Source: Ilex aquifolium (lineage: Eukaryota > Streptophyta > Magnoliopsida > Aquifoliales > Aquifoliaceae). Taken from it: a stretch of 64,000 nucleotides of DNA. The position numbers were made by a program, and so were the translations under genes. The DNA is taken from the NCBI GenBank assembly GCA_951799425.1, contig OX637403.1:30358811-30422810 (forward strand), written 5' to 3'. Positions 49,118 to 60,731 of this stretch are shown here, in pieces; position 1 is the first letter of the stretch; every line of letters begins with the position of its first letter. The notes under the pieces were generated by a model that saw only the letters and a list, made by a program, of their open reading frames with translations, was not told where the DNA came from and did no database searches.

Positions 49118-49900
49118 CCCATCACATGGGGACTTGGTTTTATTTTTGTTTTGACTTTCTCCCTTCCATAGCCCCTACATGGCTTTGCTGCACATAGATA
49201 TATAATATGATTATATCACTGGATGCTAATGCTTCGATGTCTTTAAAGAAAACAACTTGGTTAAGGTTGAACATACTCATTAGCATTAGCTAGCTGTTGA
49301 AAGTTTCTAAGCTTACAGAGCCTGCCTTTCTCGAAGACTAGTAACCTTTATGGGCATGATTATGAGTTTTCTACCGTAGAATGATTGATTTGAACCATAG
49401 CTAGTAGTTTGGAATGACAACCAAGCAGTAAACAGAGTTGTTCCCGTGAATCGAACTTTGCTTAATAACCACATAGAAATCAAGAACAATCTTAAACGAG
49501 TATGACTTACTACTAAACCATTAACTCGAGTTGTTAAGTCTCCATTAATTTGATTCCAAACGAAATTTGCCATAAATTTACAATAGAGCAGTGACCTTCC
49601 TAGTTGGCAAATTTAGTAGATGATGGCCTTTTTTTCTTTTGGTTAGGTGACTAGTTGGATGGGTTGTCAAAGCACAGAAGAGAGATTCCATGAGTTTCAG
49701 AACCAATACAAGAAGAGAGAGTCCCAAAAACAAGTGTTGATTCTTTCACACTTATTTAACTAAAAAAAATCATCAGAGAAGCTCGTGGTTTGCCTTACTG
49801 TGTGTCAACGCCACCAACGCGTCTTTTCTCTCACTTCCACGTCCACTCACTCACCACAACGTTACACTGAAGTTACCTAGACCTCTCGTGTTTGTCACTT
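49118..49900 (+). repeat. Segmental duplicate, copy A (upstream of the BASS5-like gene)
   Basis: The order CACATGGGG-ACTTGG, TACATGGCTTTGCTGCA, TTATATCACTGGATG, TTAGCTAGCTGTTGAAAG, GTCTCCATTAATTTGATTCC, AGTTGGCAAATTTAGTAG, CATGAGTTTCAGAACC and CCACCAACGCGTCTTTTCTC is repeated at 57923-58745. A weaker continuation (GATGTGGCCACTAAC, near 50490) also has a counterpart near 58900. Copy A contains about 250 bp, near 49340-49530, that copy B lacks. No coding frame was found in common. Confidence 0.85.
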
Positions 49901-51274
49901 AATTATCGAACATCTCACATTTGAAACATCACATCTACATCACCTGAGAATTCAAAAATGACTAAAAATGTTCCTCCAATTGGACATTCAAATAATTATA
50001 TTTCAAGTGATGTATTGTATTGTATATAAAGAATATTATATCAATACCTGCATTATATTGGGCATTTAAATGGTAAGTTTAATTTTAAACTTTAGAGTAT
50101 AACGGGCTCACAAAATAAAGGGTATTATGAAAATTATAATTTTTTATTAGGTTGAAATTATATTTTTTAACTGTTATATTAATATATATCAACGACAAAG
50201 GGTTATGTTATATACGTGCACAAACATCAAGAGGTATAGGAATAATATTCTAAATATGAGAAGGTCCAAATGATCAAGTGACAAACTTTAAGGGATCCAA
50301 GTATAATTTATCCAATTAATTTAAAAAGGCTGTTAATTTCAGGTGTGCATCGAGGGTGTAAATTAAAATTTTTTATCTTTGTGAGTATAAATTAAAATTC
50401 AAAAGATCTTTCGGAGTACAATTTACGATTAACTTAAATTAGAATCACTTTAAAACTTAAAAATTCTGTATTCAATGTATTGATGTAGCGATGTGGCCAC
50501 TAACATGATCCAGTATATATGATATTTAATTATTTACTTTAATATTATTTGATGTGTTCACTTTTGAATTGATGTTAAGTTGTATATTTGCGAATTTTTT
50601 TTGTTCTAATAAAATTCATAATTTGAAGGTAAAATTATTTATAATTGACCTACAATTGATCTCTTTTTGTCTATAAAATTGATGATTGACTTGTTTCAAT
50701 TGGATTATATTGAAATTATTACCCTTACTTCTTAAATTTTTATTTCGTTTTACAATTTTAATATAAAAATATAAAAAAAACCGTCAAATGTAATTATAAA
50801 TAGACGTAATAAGCCTTTTATTTTTGTAGGAGTTGTAATTAATATATTTTTATAGTTTTTTATTCATATAAAATATATGTATTAACTTTTGATCTTTTTC
50901 GAGTGTAATTAGCGATTGACTTAAAAAATACCATTTGGCAAATAATAGTATTGTTTGGTAATGACCATTTTCATTTGCATTAAAAAAAAAATTGACACTA
51001 GGCTTTTATAAGATTTTTTTGTGAACGTTTAAATTTTAATGGAGTTTAAATTTGTAATTTACATTATTTTATTAACATATATAAAATATAGGATTATCTT
51101 TATGAAAACCCAAAGTCATTAATCTCTTTATGCTAGAGTTGATTCTAGTTAAAGTGACCGGTTCCGCGCTTGCTTGTGCAAGTGCTTGTTCTCTGTTGGG
51201 TGTGGTGAAACTCAGTCTTTGTGTTTACCAATTAGTAGTGGTATATTTCTGTCTGATTTGAAGAGTTGTTGCAG
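49901..51274. other. AT-rich region upstream of the BASS5-like exons
   Basis: A BASS5 first exon with a chloroplast transit peptide would be expected here but is not seen. A short frame opening at ATG 51130 (43 codons) does not look like a transit peptide. The rest is AT-rich with no recognisable repeat ends. Confidence 0.5.
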
Positions 51275-52229
51275 ATGCTTGAGCAAAAGGAGGAAGCTTC
51301 TTTTCTGATAATTTTGAAGGGAGCAAATGCTGTTCTCCCTCAAGTGGTCATCGCCAGTACGATTTTGGCTCTTATATATCCACCTTCTTTCACATGGTTT
51401 ACTAGCAGGTTGTTTACCATTTTGTAATGATTAGGTTGATTTATGTACTGTAAATGTGCATGATCTGTTAGATGCCATGGGAAAAAAATAGTGTCTTTTA
51501 ATCCCTCTAAATTTGTCACGAAATATGATTATCTCCTACCATGACAAAAGCTTTATATACAAACTAATTATCAAAATTTTGTTTTGAAATGATCGAATCA
51601 TTCGAAACGTTTTCGTTTTTAAAGAGACCGAAATTCTAATACTTAGAGATATTTCATAATGTTTCGAGGTATTATATAATGTTTCAATGCATTTGCACAT
51701 TTGTTTCATAATATTTTTGGATATTTCAAGATATTTTTGGTATATTTCGACCAATATTTTGGAAATATAATTCTTCAATTTCTTATTTTTTTTAATTCTG
51801 TTTCCGAAATGGGTCAAAACGTTTCCGAAACTCGTCGACACGTTTTTGTTTTCTAGGTGAACGAATCAATGCATCGAAACAAAATTTTGATCTTTGATAC
51901 AAACTACTTGAACTTCCAGTCTTTTGCTCTTGATACTAAACTGGACTACTTTCAGGTATTATACCCCAGCTTTAGGTTTTCTGATGTTCGCAGTAGGAGT
52001 GAATTCTAGCGAAAAGGATTTTGTTGAAGCATTCAACAGACCAGCAGCTATTTTTGCTGGTTATGTCGGCCAATTTGTTGTAAAGCCTCTTCTTGGATAT
52101 CTTTTTGGCACAATTTCGATGACTATGTTGGGTCTCCCTACTTCCTTAGGTAAAAGCATCTCTTCTCTTTTGAAAATTGGTGAATGTATTCTAACTTCCA
52201 CTGTCAAAGTTAACGTCTTTTGATATAAG

Positions 52230-52620
52230 TTTTTTGCGGTAGCAGTATTTATTGTCACAAAAAAACATATTTTGGAGAAAATAAATATTTTATGATGGTA
52301 ATGCTATCATAAAAGGTTCATTTGTTGCTACAAGTATTATATGAGATAGTAGTTGCCGTCACAAAGACTTTTTGACACTACGCTTATTATGACGAAACAT
52401 GCCGTTATAACACTTTGCAGTAATAAGTGAAGTCTCAAAAAGTCTTTGTAATGGAAACAACCCCGTCTTTATTTCAGTAATAATATTTGCAACTGCAAAA
52501 AAATCTTTTATGACAGAATTAATGCCATAAAAAAAAAATCTTTCAACACATTTTTTTGTCACGATAAACACTGCGGCCACAAAAAAATTGTCTCAAATGA
52601 TCCTAATTCTTGTAGTAGTG
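52230..52620. mobile_element. CACTA-like terminal remnant in a BASS5-like intron
   Basis: The right end read in reverse complement starts CACTACTACAAGAATTAGG, a typical CACTA terminus. The interior has many short motifs such as GTCACAAA, CTTTTTGA and TTGCGGC/GCGGTAGC in both orientations, like CACTA subterminal repeats. No matching left terminus was found. Confidence 0.5.
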
Positions 52621-52956
52621 TTCTGTACGCAGTGAAACAATAAATATGTACTAACGTCCGTAAATTTATGATTCAGCTGCTGGGATCATGTTGGCTTCTT
52701 GTGTTAGTGGTGCCCAACTCTCAAATTATGCCACTTTTCTGACAGATCCCACTATGGCCCCTCTAAGCATAGTGATGACATCGTTGTCAACCGCAACTGC
52801 AGTTTTTGTCACTCCAATCTTGTCACTGCTGCTTATTGGCAAGAATATACCCCTTGATGTAAAAGGAATGGTGTCCAATATTCTGCAGATTGTAGTTACT
52901 CCCATTGCTGCTGGCTTGCTACTGAATAGGTGATGATATGATTTCAAATATCTCTT

Positions 52957-53124
52957 AAAATGGCATATCTAGTGCACGAGACTCCTGTCATTACGGGGTT
53001 TGGATATAATTAAATATACGTAATCTTACCTCTGCAAACAAGCAGAGAGAGACTGTTTCTACGACTCAAACTCGTGACCTCAAATCACAACAGAACAACT
53101 TACCGTTGCGACAAGCCCGCCCTC
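52957..53124 (-). mobile_element. SINE family B, copy 2
   Basis: A 168-bp body lies on the minus strand with GAGGTCACGAGTTTGAGTCG and AAACAGTCTCTCTCTGC. It is flanked by an exact 16-bp duplication, ATTTCAAATATCTCTT (52941-52956 and 53125-53140). It lies in the intron after exon 52677-52929. Confidence 0.88.
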
Positions 53125-53715
53125 ATTTCAAATATCTCTTATTATGATAAATCATGAGTTTCTTACCTATTTTCTTTCATCTACACAGGTTCTTTCCTCA
53201 GATTTGCAACGCTATACGACCATTTTTGCCTCCCCTATCTGTATTGGTGACTGCTCTCTGCATTACTTGCTATCAACATAGAATCTGTTCTTTCTCCTTT
53301 TGGAATATCTGTTTTGTTGCTTGTCATTGCATTTCATTTGTCGGCATTTATTTTCGGATACGTCTTTACTGGCCTGATCTTTCGCAAAGCCCCTGATGTA
53401 AAACCGCTGCAGAGAACATTATCCTATGAGACAGGTGGTTACACTTCGTCAAAACCATGGCAATAAAGAAAAAGAAACAAAAAAAGAGTATGTTTCTTAA
53501 GCTGATTGATTCATATACATATTTCTGTATTGTAGGTATGCAGAGCAGTCTTCTGGCCCTTGCACTTGCGAATAGGTTTTTCCAAGATCCATTAGTGGGT
53601 GTGCCTCCAGCCATATCTGTAAGTTGATCTTTCACTGATTAACCACTTAGGTCACTATTTTGATCCGAAATAGAAAAATCTGATGTCGAATTGTCTCCTT
53701 TCTGTAATGAGAACC

Positions 53716-53945
53716 ACTAACTCCAAGGAAGCTCAAGTGGTAACAGAGATGAGTTGTAAACTCAGATGTCTAGTTTGAATCTCGGCAAATCCCTTAAGAT
53801 TAGGCCATGAGCGATTTATTCCTCCTGGATTTTTTGGTCTTGGTGTGGATAACCTGATATTGACTAGACCGATGAAAGAATTAGTCAGAATGCGTGTAAA
53901 TTGACTTGAACACTCCTAACCGTTAAATAAAAAAAATAAAAAAAA
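53716..53945 (+). mobile_element. SINE family A, full-length copy
   Basis: It has an A-box-like GCTCAAGTGGTAACAG (53731), a B-box-like AGTTTGAATCTCG (53772), the family 3' end CACTCCTAACCGTTAAAT and an A-rich tail. It is flanked by ATGAGAACC at 53707-53715 and 53946-53954. It lies in the last BASS5-like intron. Confidence 0.85.
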
Positions 53946-54772
53946 ATGAGAACCGCATGAGTGTAGTGTATCACCTGCTAAGAAAAAAGTTATACAAGGT
54001 AAGTGTGGTTGGATTGTGGATGTTCTTTCATTTGGTGAGTCAATTAAAAGTGGGGTAAATCTGTCGGGTGTTATAATAGTGATATGACTCGAAGCTTAGG
54101 AATCAGCATCACTGACTAGTCCAGCTTTTCTTAGAATGATGTTACGTAAATTACATCAATTATATAGGCAATGTGTCTCCAACATTAGCTTTATCTACGT
54201 CTTGCTTTCGTTAAGGTGTATCTACAAATGGATGGTGGTAGCTTCTGCTTTATTGGTGGATGATTCTACAAGAACAAAGAGGCCCTAAACTTGCATTAAT
54301 CTGTATCCATAGATAAAGCTGAACTTTGAAAATGTAGCAGACCCTGAGTTGAGTCGTGGCTCAGTTGAGTGGAGAGAGAGAGAGAGAGAGATCTTTTTTA
54401 CCCTGAGCACCCTGCATGAAACACGAAACCATTCGTGCAACCAAATGAAATTAAAGGCAAATGGAAGATAAACGATCTAGTGACAATACTGCTTTGATTT
54501 CTAAAAGTGGTCAACTGTAAAAGATTGTATACACTAGGTGTCTGAATGACTACAGAATCTCTTAGTCTACGTAAATTTCTTAGGATTTTGAACTCTACCA
54601 ATGTTTCTGCCATTTACAGGTGGTAATCATGTCGTTGATGGGCTTCTCTCTCGTTATGTTGTGGACCAAGAGAGACGAAACAGAAACTCCTAGAGCTAGT
54701 ACATCTGCTGTCATGGTGTACACAAGGCTCATAAGGAGACTAATGAGGACACCTGAAGTTGGAACCATTTGA

Positions 54773-55850
54773 AGGTAGTTCGGGGTAGTATTATTAGGGA
54801 TGGCATTCTGGAAATGGAACATGACTTGTGTTATAAAACTCAGAAGCCAATCTGTAAGAATGTCAAAAAGGTCTAAAATTTTATACAGTGGGAAATGCAT
54901 TTCATTTCTTCCCTCTTTCAGAAGGTAACTGTTTGTAGTCAGTTACTCATGTGCAGATGCCAATGTAATGATTCATGGGTGTATGGTTTAATCATCTCTC
55001 TCTCTCTCTCTCCTGAAATTTCTGTGGTGAAATGCGTTAGGGACCACTGGTTCCTGTGTGTGAAGGGTCTTGTAGGGGGATAGACCAAACACTAAGAACT
55101 AATTTTTGCACATGGTGATGTTACTAGGCTTTCATCTCTTCCGAACCGCTTCAAGCCATTTCTTCTTGAGGTTATTCTTTCATTTGATGGTAATCTGGAA
55201 ATCATTTGTACTAGTTTGGGAGTTAAGTATTCATGATTCAAACGATAGGTTATGGGTTCAAGAATGAAAATGAACCTTATAATTATAAGTAGAAGTCAAG
55301 ACCGCTTATCATTTATTCATTCGAAAATTGCTCAACAGTCTTTCCACTCGCATATTTTTGCCCTTAAAATCACCTATACACTTTTTGGTTCTAAAGGATA
55401 CGTAGATTGTTCTTTTTTGTTATTTAGTCCAAAGTAAATTCTCCTTTAATTTTTAATTACCTAAATGACCTTCAGTATTTCACGTCATATCAATTGCCGA
55501 AAGATGTAGTTAGGACAAAGATATTAGACAGAGAGTTCGTCGCCGTTTACCATGAGAAAGCAGTTACAACTTGTTCTCTTACTCTCTCTAAATCGTGTGC
55601 AACAACTTGAATAAAGTTCATCACAGTTTTATCTGTCTCTATATACTCTGTTCTCTTCAACAAGTGTTTAAAGGACAAAAACATGGACAGTTTTTCTCAA
55701 TTTTTCATGCTTTCCAATATGATCCAAGTAAGATGGTTTAAGTAACCTTGTTATTTAGTGGAGACATTGTAAACTTACATTTTATTGTATTTCACTAGGG
55801 ATTTATGGTGGTTTTCTTTATGAATTTGCAGTAAAATGGGCAAAAGAATC
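54773..55850. other. BASS5-like 3' region and intergenic sequence
   Basis: The 3' untranslated sequence presumably extends some 200-300 bases. A short CT microsatellite lies near 54994-55013. No other gene recognised. Confidence 0.45.
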
Positions 55851-55854
55851 ATGA

Positions 55855-56185
55855 AAATTCAATACAGATAAAATAGAAAAAAAAAATAAACTCAAAACAG
55901 ATAAATTAAAATAGTAATAAAAATCAAAGTTTTATTAATATAGATAAATTAATTAACCTAAAACAATTTTAAAAATTTAAGACTTATTAAAACAGATAAA
56001 TTTATGTTGAATATAATGAAAATCAAAGTTTTTTAGAACAGATAAATTCACATAAAATATCATCCAAAACAAATTTTATGACACAGATAAATTCATGTTA
56101 TATATAATAAAAATCAAAGTTTTATTCCTATAGATAAATTGACCTAAATAAATTCAAAACAAAAAAAAAATCATGGAAAATAAAG
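55855..56185. repeat. AT-rich tandem repeat with AGATAAATT core
   Basis: AGATAAATT recurs about nine times between 55865 and 56208, at intervals of about 25-70 bases. It often follows AAAATCAAAGTTTTATT or AAAACA. The units are irregular, probably about 70 bp with decay. No coding potential. Confidence 0.65.
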
Positions 56186-56209
56186 TGTAGCATATAGATA
56201 AATTAAATA

Positions 56210-57570
56210 TTTAGAGATGAAGAGGGATGATGTCACCACCACAAATGATGGAGATTGAGAAGTAAAGATTTGAGAGCCACTTACGTGTTGCCGCTGCAGA
56301 TGAAGGAGATGGGGTTGAAGTATAGATGCAAAAAGGCAATGCTGCTATCGAAGATGAAGGAAACGAAGAAGTAAAAATGGAAAGATAGTAATTTGTCGCC
56401 AACTTAGACGAAGGAAAAACACGAAATGACGGTATAAAAGATCACCCGAAGAAGAATGCTCCATGGATTCATGTGAGCCCAAAGATAATGTTCACTAACG
56501 TATTGACTTGGGCTGAAACCAGGCCTTTGACTGGTCAGTGGGCTGGGCTAGCCTTGTCCACAAAACATACAACCCGTTACGATAAAAAGTTATGTCAGTT
56601 ATGTTTATTATTCTCACTGTAAATGATCAAACGAGACAAAACTGAAATTGCTCGAGTTTTTCTAAATATATGATGAATATTGTAATGTGGTTGTCTTAAA
56701 ACTAACTTTCATAGGTTGGTTCAATGCCAAAGATTTGTGTGGTTTACAAATAATTGCGTGCATTCGAAATTTATGTTACAATCATGAATCTAAAAAGTTT
56801 GTGGTCGTACGAAAAGTCCCAAATGGTATAAGTTTGTGGTTGAACTTTGCTTTTTTGTTTATTTATTTTTCATGTTTTTGGTGGTGAGTCACCACCTTAC
56901 TTTTGTTTTGACTTTCTTCCTCTCACTTCGTATTTCGGGAAGCTTGGTTCTATGTCCTCCTCCCTTGTACCTTTTTCCTTTTAGTTATATATACAGATAA
57001 GGGTCTTGCCAAACCCCCCATCCACACTGGGTGGCTTGACTAAAAAAAAAACTTGAGGTGAGAAATGAAAGAAGGCACCTTGTGTTCCCGTAAGATTTCC
57101 AAGACAAACAATAGGTCAAAAGCAAAGCATTGGGATGCCCCCTCCCCAAGTATGGACCCGAGAGAATTGAGTGATTTAAAACACTATATTATGAACCAAA
57201 GGCCATGGTTTTGACCTTACACAAAGCTTTTTATAGCTTTGGTGGCTATCCCAGAGGTGTTAAAATATGACGCGATTCATTATTATGACATGAAATTAGA
57301 GGGTTTGAGTCTTCTTTAAATCTCTCGTTCGTAAACGAGTAGACATGATAAGACACGATTAATAAACGAATCGAATATGAGTGCAGTCAATCAAAAAAAA
57401 TAAACGACACGACTCAATTTATATACTGGTTTATGAACGACAAGAACCCGATATGACCCGACTCGTTAAATACGAATAAATAAACGAATCTTTTATAAGT
57501 GATGTGTTTTTTGACACAAACCCATTAAAATCTGATACGAATCCGTTTCATCCGACACAATCAACCGGCC
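56210..57570. other. Intergenic sequence with a possible decayed hAT-like repeat
   Basis: No gene was recognised. The part at about 57250-57570 is rich in GACACGA, AACGAATC and CCCGACTCG motifs, resembling the subterminal arrays of the hAT-like elements in this window. No termini or target duplication could be fixed. Confidence 0.4.
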
Positions 57571-57571
57571 T

Positions 57572-57735
57572 AATCCCAATTGCCATATCACTAAGCTAAC
57601 TTGACACCAGTCAGATCGACTTTAAGACCATTGCACTGCCTATTTACTATACCAAGCAAAGAAATCCACTCATGTTGGATGTCACAGGAACATTTGGAGG
57701 TTGCATTTCTTGAACATCCAGAAAACTATGGACCA
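57572..57735 (+). repeat. Local direct repeat, copy 1
   Basis: The series CATATCACTAA, ACCAAGCA-AGAAATCCACTC, ATGTTGGAT, GGAGGTTGCAT and TCTTGAACATCCAGAAAA is repeated at about 58345-58470. No protein similarity was recognised. Confidence 0.75.
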
Positions 57736-57912
57736 TCACTACAATGCACTTGCTAATTTCAATGCTTTGTTTATTGTATTGCAGTTAATTAATGAACTCA
57801 AATGGGAAACCACTTGCGAAGAGGATAAGAAGATGAGAGGCAACAACTTCAAACCGAAAAGAGTGGACCTGTGAGAAAGTATAAGCATGTAACATTTTCC
57901 CAGATTCCTTGC

Positions 57913-58745
57913 TTATTAGGTGCCCATCACATGGGGGACTTGGTTTTATTTTTGTTTTAACTTTCTTCCTTCCAACTGTTACAACCCTACATGGCTTTGC
58001 TGCAGATATATATAATATGATTATATCACTGGATGTTAATGATTCGATGTCTTTAATGAAGGAACTTGGTTAAGGTTGAACATAAAATATCATAAATTCA
58101 CTAGCAGTCTAGCATTAGCTAGCTGTTGAAAGTTTCTAAGCTTGCAGAGCCTGCCTTTCTTGAAGACTTGAACTTTCTAAGTCCATAAGTCTCCATTAAT
58201 TTGATTCCAAACGAAATTTCCCATAAATTTACATTAATAGAGCAGTGACCTTGCTAGTTGGCAAATTTAGTAGATGAATATTCATGGCCTTTTCTTTTGG
58301 TTTAGTGGCTGCACAAAATGTCACATATATATAGATTACTTTGGCTTACATATCCCAATTTGTCATATCACTAAACTACACCAAGCAGAGAAATCCACTC
58401 ATGTTGGATATCAAAGGAACAGTTGGAGGTTGCATGTCTTGAACATCCAGAAAAACATGGACCTCCACAATGAACTTGGAGAGAGAGAGAGAGAGAGAGA
58501 GGGAAGGGGCGACAAAGAGCATCTTTATTGCATGGGTTTTCGACCAGTAAGGTCACGCGACAGCAGAGAGTCCATGAGTTTCAGAACCAAAACAAGAAGA
58601 GAGAATCCCAAAAACATCAGAGAAGCTCGTGTTTTGCCTTACTGTGTGTCAGCGCCACCAACGCGTCTTTTCTCTCACTTCCACACCCACCCACCCACCC
58701 ACCACCAACATTACACTCAAGTTACCTAACCTAACAACCAAATTA
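57913..58745 (+). repeat. Segmental duplicate, copy B (downstream of the BASS5-like gene)
   Basis: This is the paralogue of 49118-49900 and lacks the Copia insertion. TTATTAGGTGCCCATCACAT runs uninterrupted across 57913-57932, whereas the other copy is split after CCCAT by the retrotransposon. Copy B has its own insert near 58310-58560, including the second local direct repeat and a GA microsatellite (58479-58501). Confidence 0.85.
58345..58470 (+). repeat. Local direct repeat, copy 2
   Basis: It matches 57572-57735 in motif order, with a shorter spacer after CATATCACTAAACT. It lies inside segmental copy B and is absent from copy A, so it arrived after the larger duplication or was lost from A. 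Confidence 0.72.
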
Positions 58746-60027
58746 CACCCTCTACCATCTTATGGTTAACTGAGGCTGAAACATGTCCGAGGCGTCGATA
58801 AAATAATTTTCGGATCATTGTTCTGTTTTCTTATCGCAAAAAATTGAATTACGATCACTTCGAAACTTAAATTTTTTTTACCTGATGTATTGATTTATCG
58901 ATATGGCCACTAACTTATATACATTACAACTAACCTTGAACCGTATAACTTGAGAAATCATTAAATGTCAAGTTTTTAATTGTTAATAGAATTACTCATA
59001 CAATTTTTCCGTGCTTATTAAAAGCTCATGTACAGTTGTTGCTCAAATTGAGGACCACAGCAAGAGCCAAAAGCTGAAGGTCAAAGAATAGAGACCCGTA
59101 GAAAGCGGGAGGAGAGAGAGAAGGAAGAAGAGGGAGGGGGTGGGGGGGACTGACACGCGTCAAACTTATAGAAACCAAGTGGACCCGCAAACGTTAATAA
59201 TGAGACATCCACCCTCCTCTCTCACACACGCAGCCACCCGATTGATTCCATTTGAGATTGAGAAATTACATGGGAATCTAATTTAGGGAATTAATTTAAG
59301 CTCATAAATCATGAAGATTTGATTTTTTTTTTATTTTTTTTGATAAATATGAAGATTTGGGTTCAAGAATGAAATTTTGGTAAATGAGAAAACCTTAATT
59401 ATTCAAAATGTGCATAAGGATTAAACCCTTGACTGAGAAGAAAAAGAAAAAAGGTTTGTGTTGAAAGGAAACGGACAAAAGAGAGGTTGAATTGGGAGAT
59501 AGGCACTTGGAACTATATAATTGAATAGCTTTATATAGTTTTAATAGAGGGAGACGGAGGAGGGAGAGGAGAGGAGAGGGAAGGGGAATAAATATTCAAT
59601 ATAACGCTGACATCATTGAACAGGTAGTGAGTTATAATAAATATTAAGACCCACAATTAAATCAATGAGAGTGATGTTGGGAGTCAATAAATGTTGTCAA
59701 TATTTTTTGTCCTAGTAGCATTGCTCTTCTTTCGATCTAATCCTAACTTAAAGTGCATTTCACTTTTTTCATTTGACTTTTTATTGAATGGTGACACTAT
59801 ATGAAAGTGATTATGTGATGTAACCATTGCATTAGGAGTGAGAGAGAGAAGAGAGAGAGGATGCATCATCAACCGCCTATAAGTGCACACATAGTTATCA
59901 ATCAAGCAATTTTATTGGGATATAATTTGGAAATTAATGATTGTGATCATTGAATTGTTAATGGATCTTAGCATTGAATGCATCTCACTATTAATCTAAT
60001 GGTTATAATGCATTAAGTTTTTAAATT
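58746..60027. other. Intergenic sequence upstream of AHL26
   Basis: No gene recognised. GA-rich patches occur at about 59100-59145 and 59550-59590, and another GA tract at about 59838-59860. Confidence 0.45.
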
Positions 60028-60209
60028 GAGTAATGCTACACTGAGCAAATTTTTGGACCAAATTTAGAGCCCAAATGACATGACAACATGTCATTTGGAG
60101 TTTTTATTGGGACCCAAATGACATGACACCAAATAAAGAAGTCCAAGTCAATTGTCATGTCATTTGGGCTCCAAATTTGGTCCTAAATTTGGTCAGTGTA
60201 TCATTACTC
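60028..60209. mobile_element. Mutator-like MITE upstream of AHL26
   Basis: A 182-bp hairpin-like element has long inverted ends. The left end is GAGTAATGCTACACTGAGC. The right end reads GAGTAATGATACACTGACC in reverse complement, and both continue into GAGCCCAAATGACATGACA. It is flanked by TTTTAAATT (60019-60027) and TTCTAAATT (60210-60218), a 9-bp duplication with one mismatch, which suits Mutator. It lies about 520 bases before the AHL26 start codon. Confidence 0.7.
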
Positions 60210-60731
60210 TTCTAAATTATGTGCTTAACCTATGACCAATCTATTCTTTCCATCTAACCCTAACCCAATACGCACCCCCATAAAGCAAGAGAACCCACAC
60301 CCATTCTCTCATCTTCACCCTTCCCAAACCTTAACAACAACAGCAAGAAATACCTTTAACCTTAGGAAAGCTTACAAAGAGTTGTAGAGGGAAGAAAGAT
60401 GGTTGATTTCAGCTGAGAATTTGGTGGGTGACACTCAAAATCCACTGCCTTTTCCTCTTTTATGGTGAATTGTACTTTTTGATTCATTAAACAAGCCCAA
60501 AAAACGTCAAAGCAAGCAGGAAAGCAAAAAAAAAAAAGAGAGAGAGAGAAAGAGACGCAACCCAAAAGTCCACTCCCTATACCTTCCTTTTCGATTCCAC
60601 TTTCTTCATTTTTGAATCATTACAACCTTTACTTACACTTCGAGTTATCGATCTTACAGGACACTGGTTTTGTGTCTGTGAAGAAATTAGGGTTCTGATC
60701 GAGAAAAGGAAGGTAAACTTGAAGCAACAGC

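Larger units (their letters stand above)
51275..54772 (+). pseudogene. BASS5: BASS5-like plastid carrier gene with a frameshift
   Basis: Bile-acid:sodium-symporter-family proteins are inner-envelope plastid carriers. Arabidopsis BASS5 moves methionine-derived 2-keto acids, but the substrate outside the mustards is not established. Exons seen are 51275-51408, 51956-52149, 52677-52929, 53189-53434, 53536-53618 and 54620-54772. They match the carrier core: ALIYPPSFTWF, LGFLMFAVGVNSSEKDF, SCVSGAQLSNYATFLTDP, SLLLIGKNIP, TPIAAGLLLNR, RKAPDVKPLQRTLSYE, LALALANRFFQDPLVGVP. In the fourth exon the frame breaks after TALCI and resumes in another phase at LAINIESVLSPFG. This is as if 8 bp encoding the conserved Gly-Ala-Pro were lost. 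All splice sites remain good, so the lesion is recent or an assembly error. The transit-peptide exon was not found. Introns hold two SINEs and a CACTA-like remnant. Confidence 0.85.

Noticed and set aside
51130..51258. Candidate first exon of the BASS5-like gene
   Set aside because: The 43-codon frame is rich in Leu/Val/Cys rather than Ser/Arg, ends in a stop, and does not splice clearly in phase to 51275.
56211..56402. Minus-strand frame of 63 codons
   Set aside because: Ser/Pro-rich with no recognised domain and adjacent to an AT-rich tandem repeat.
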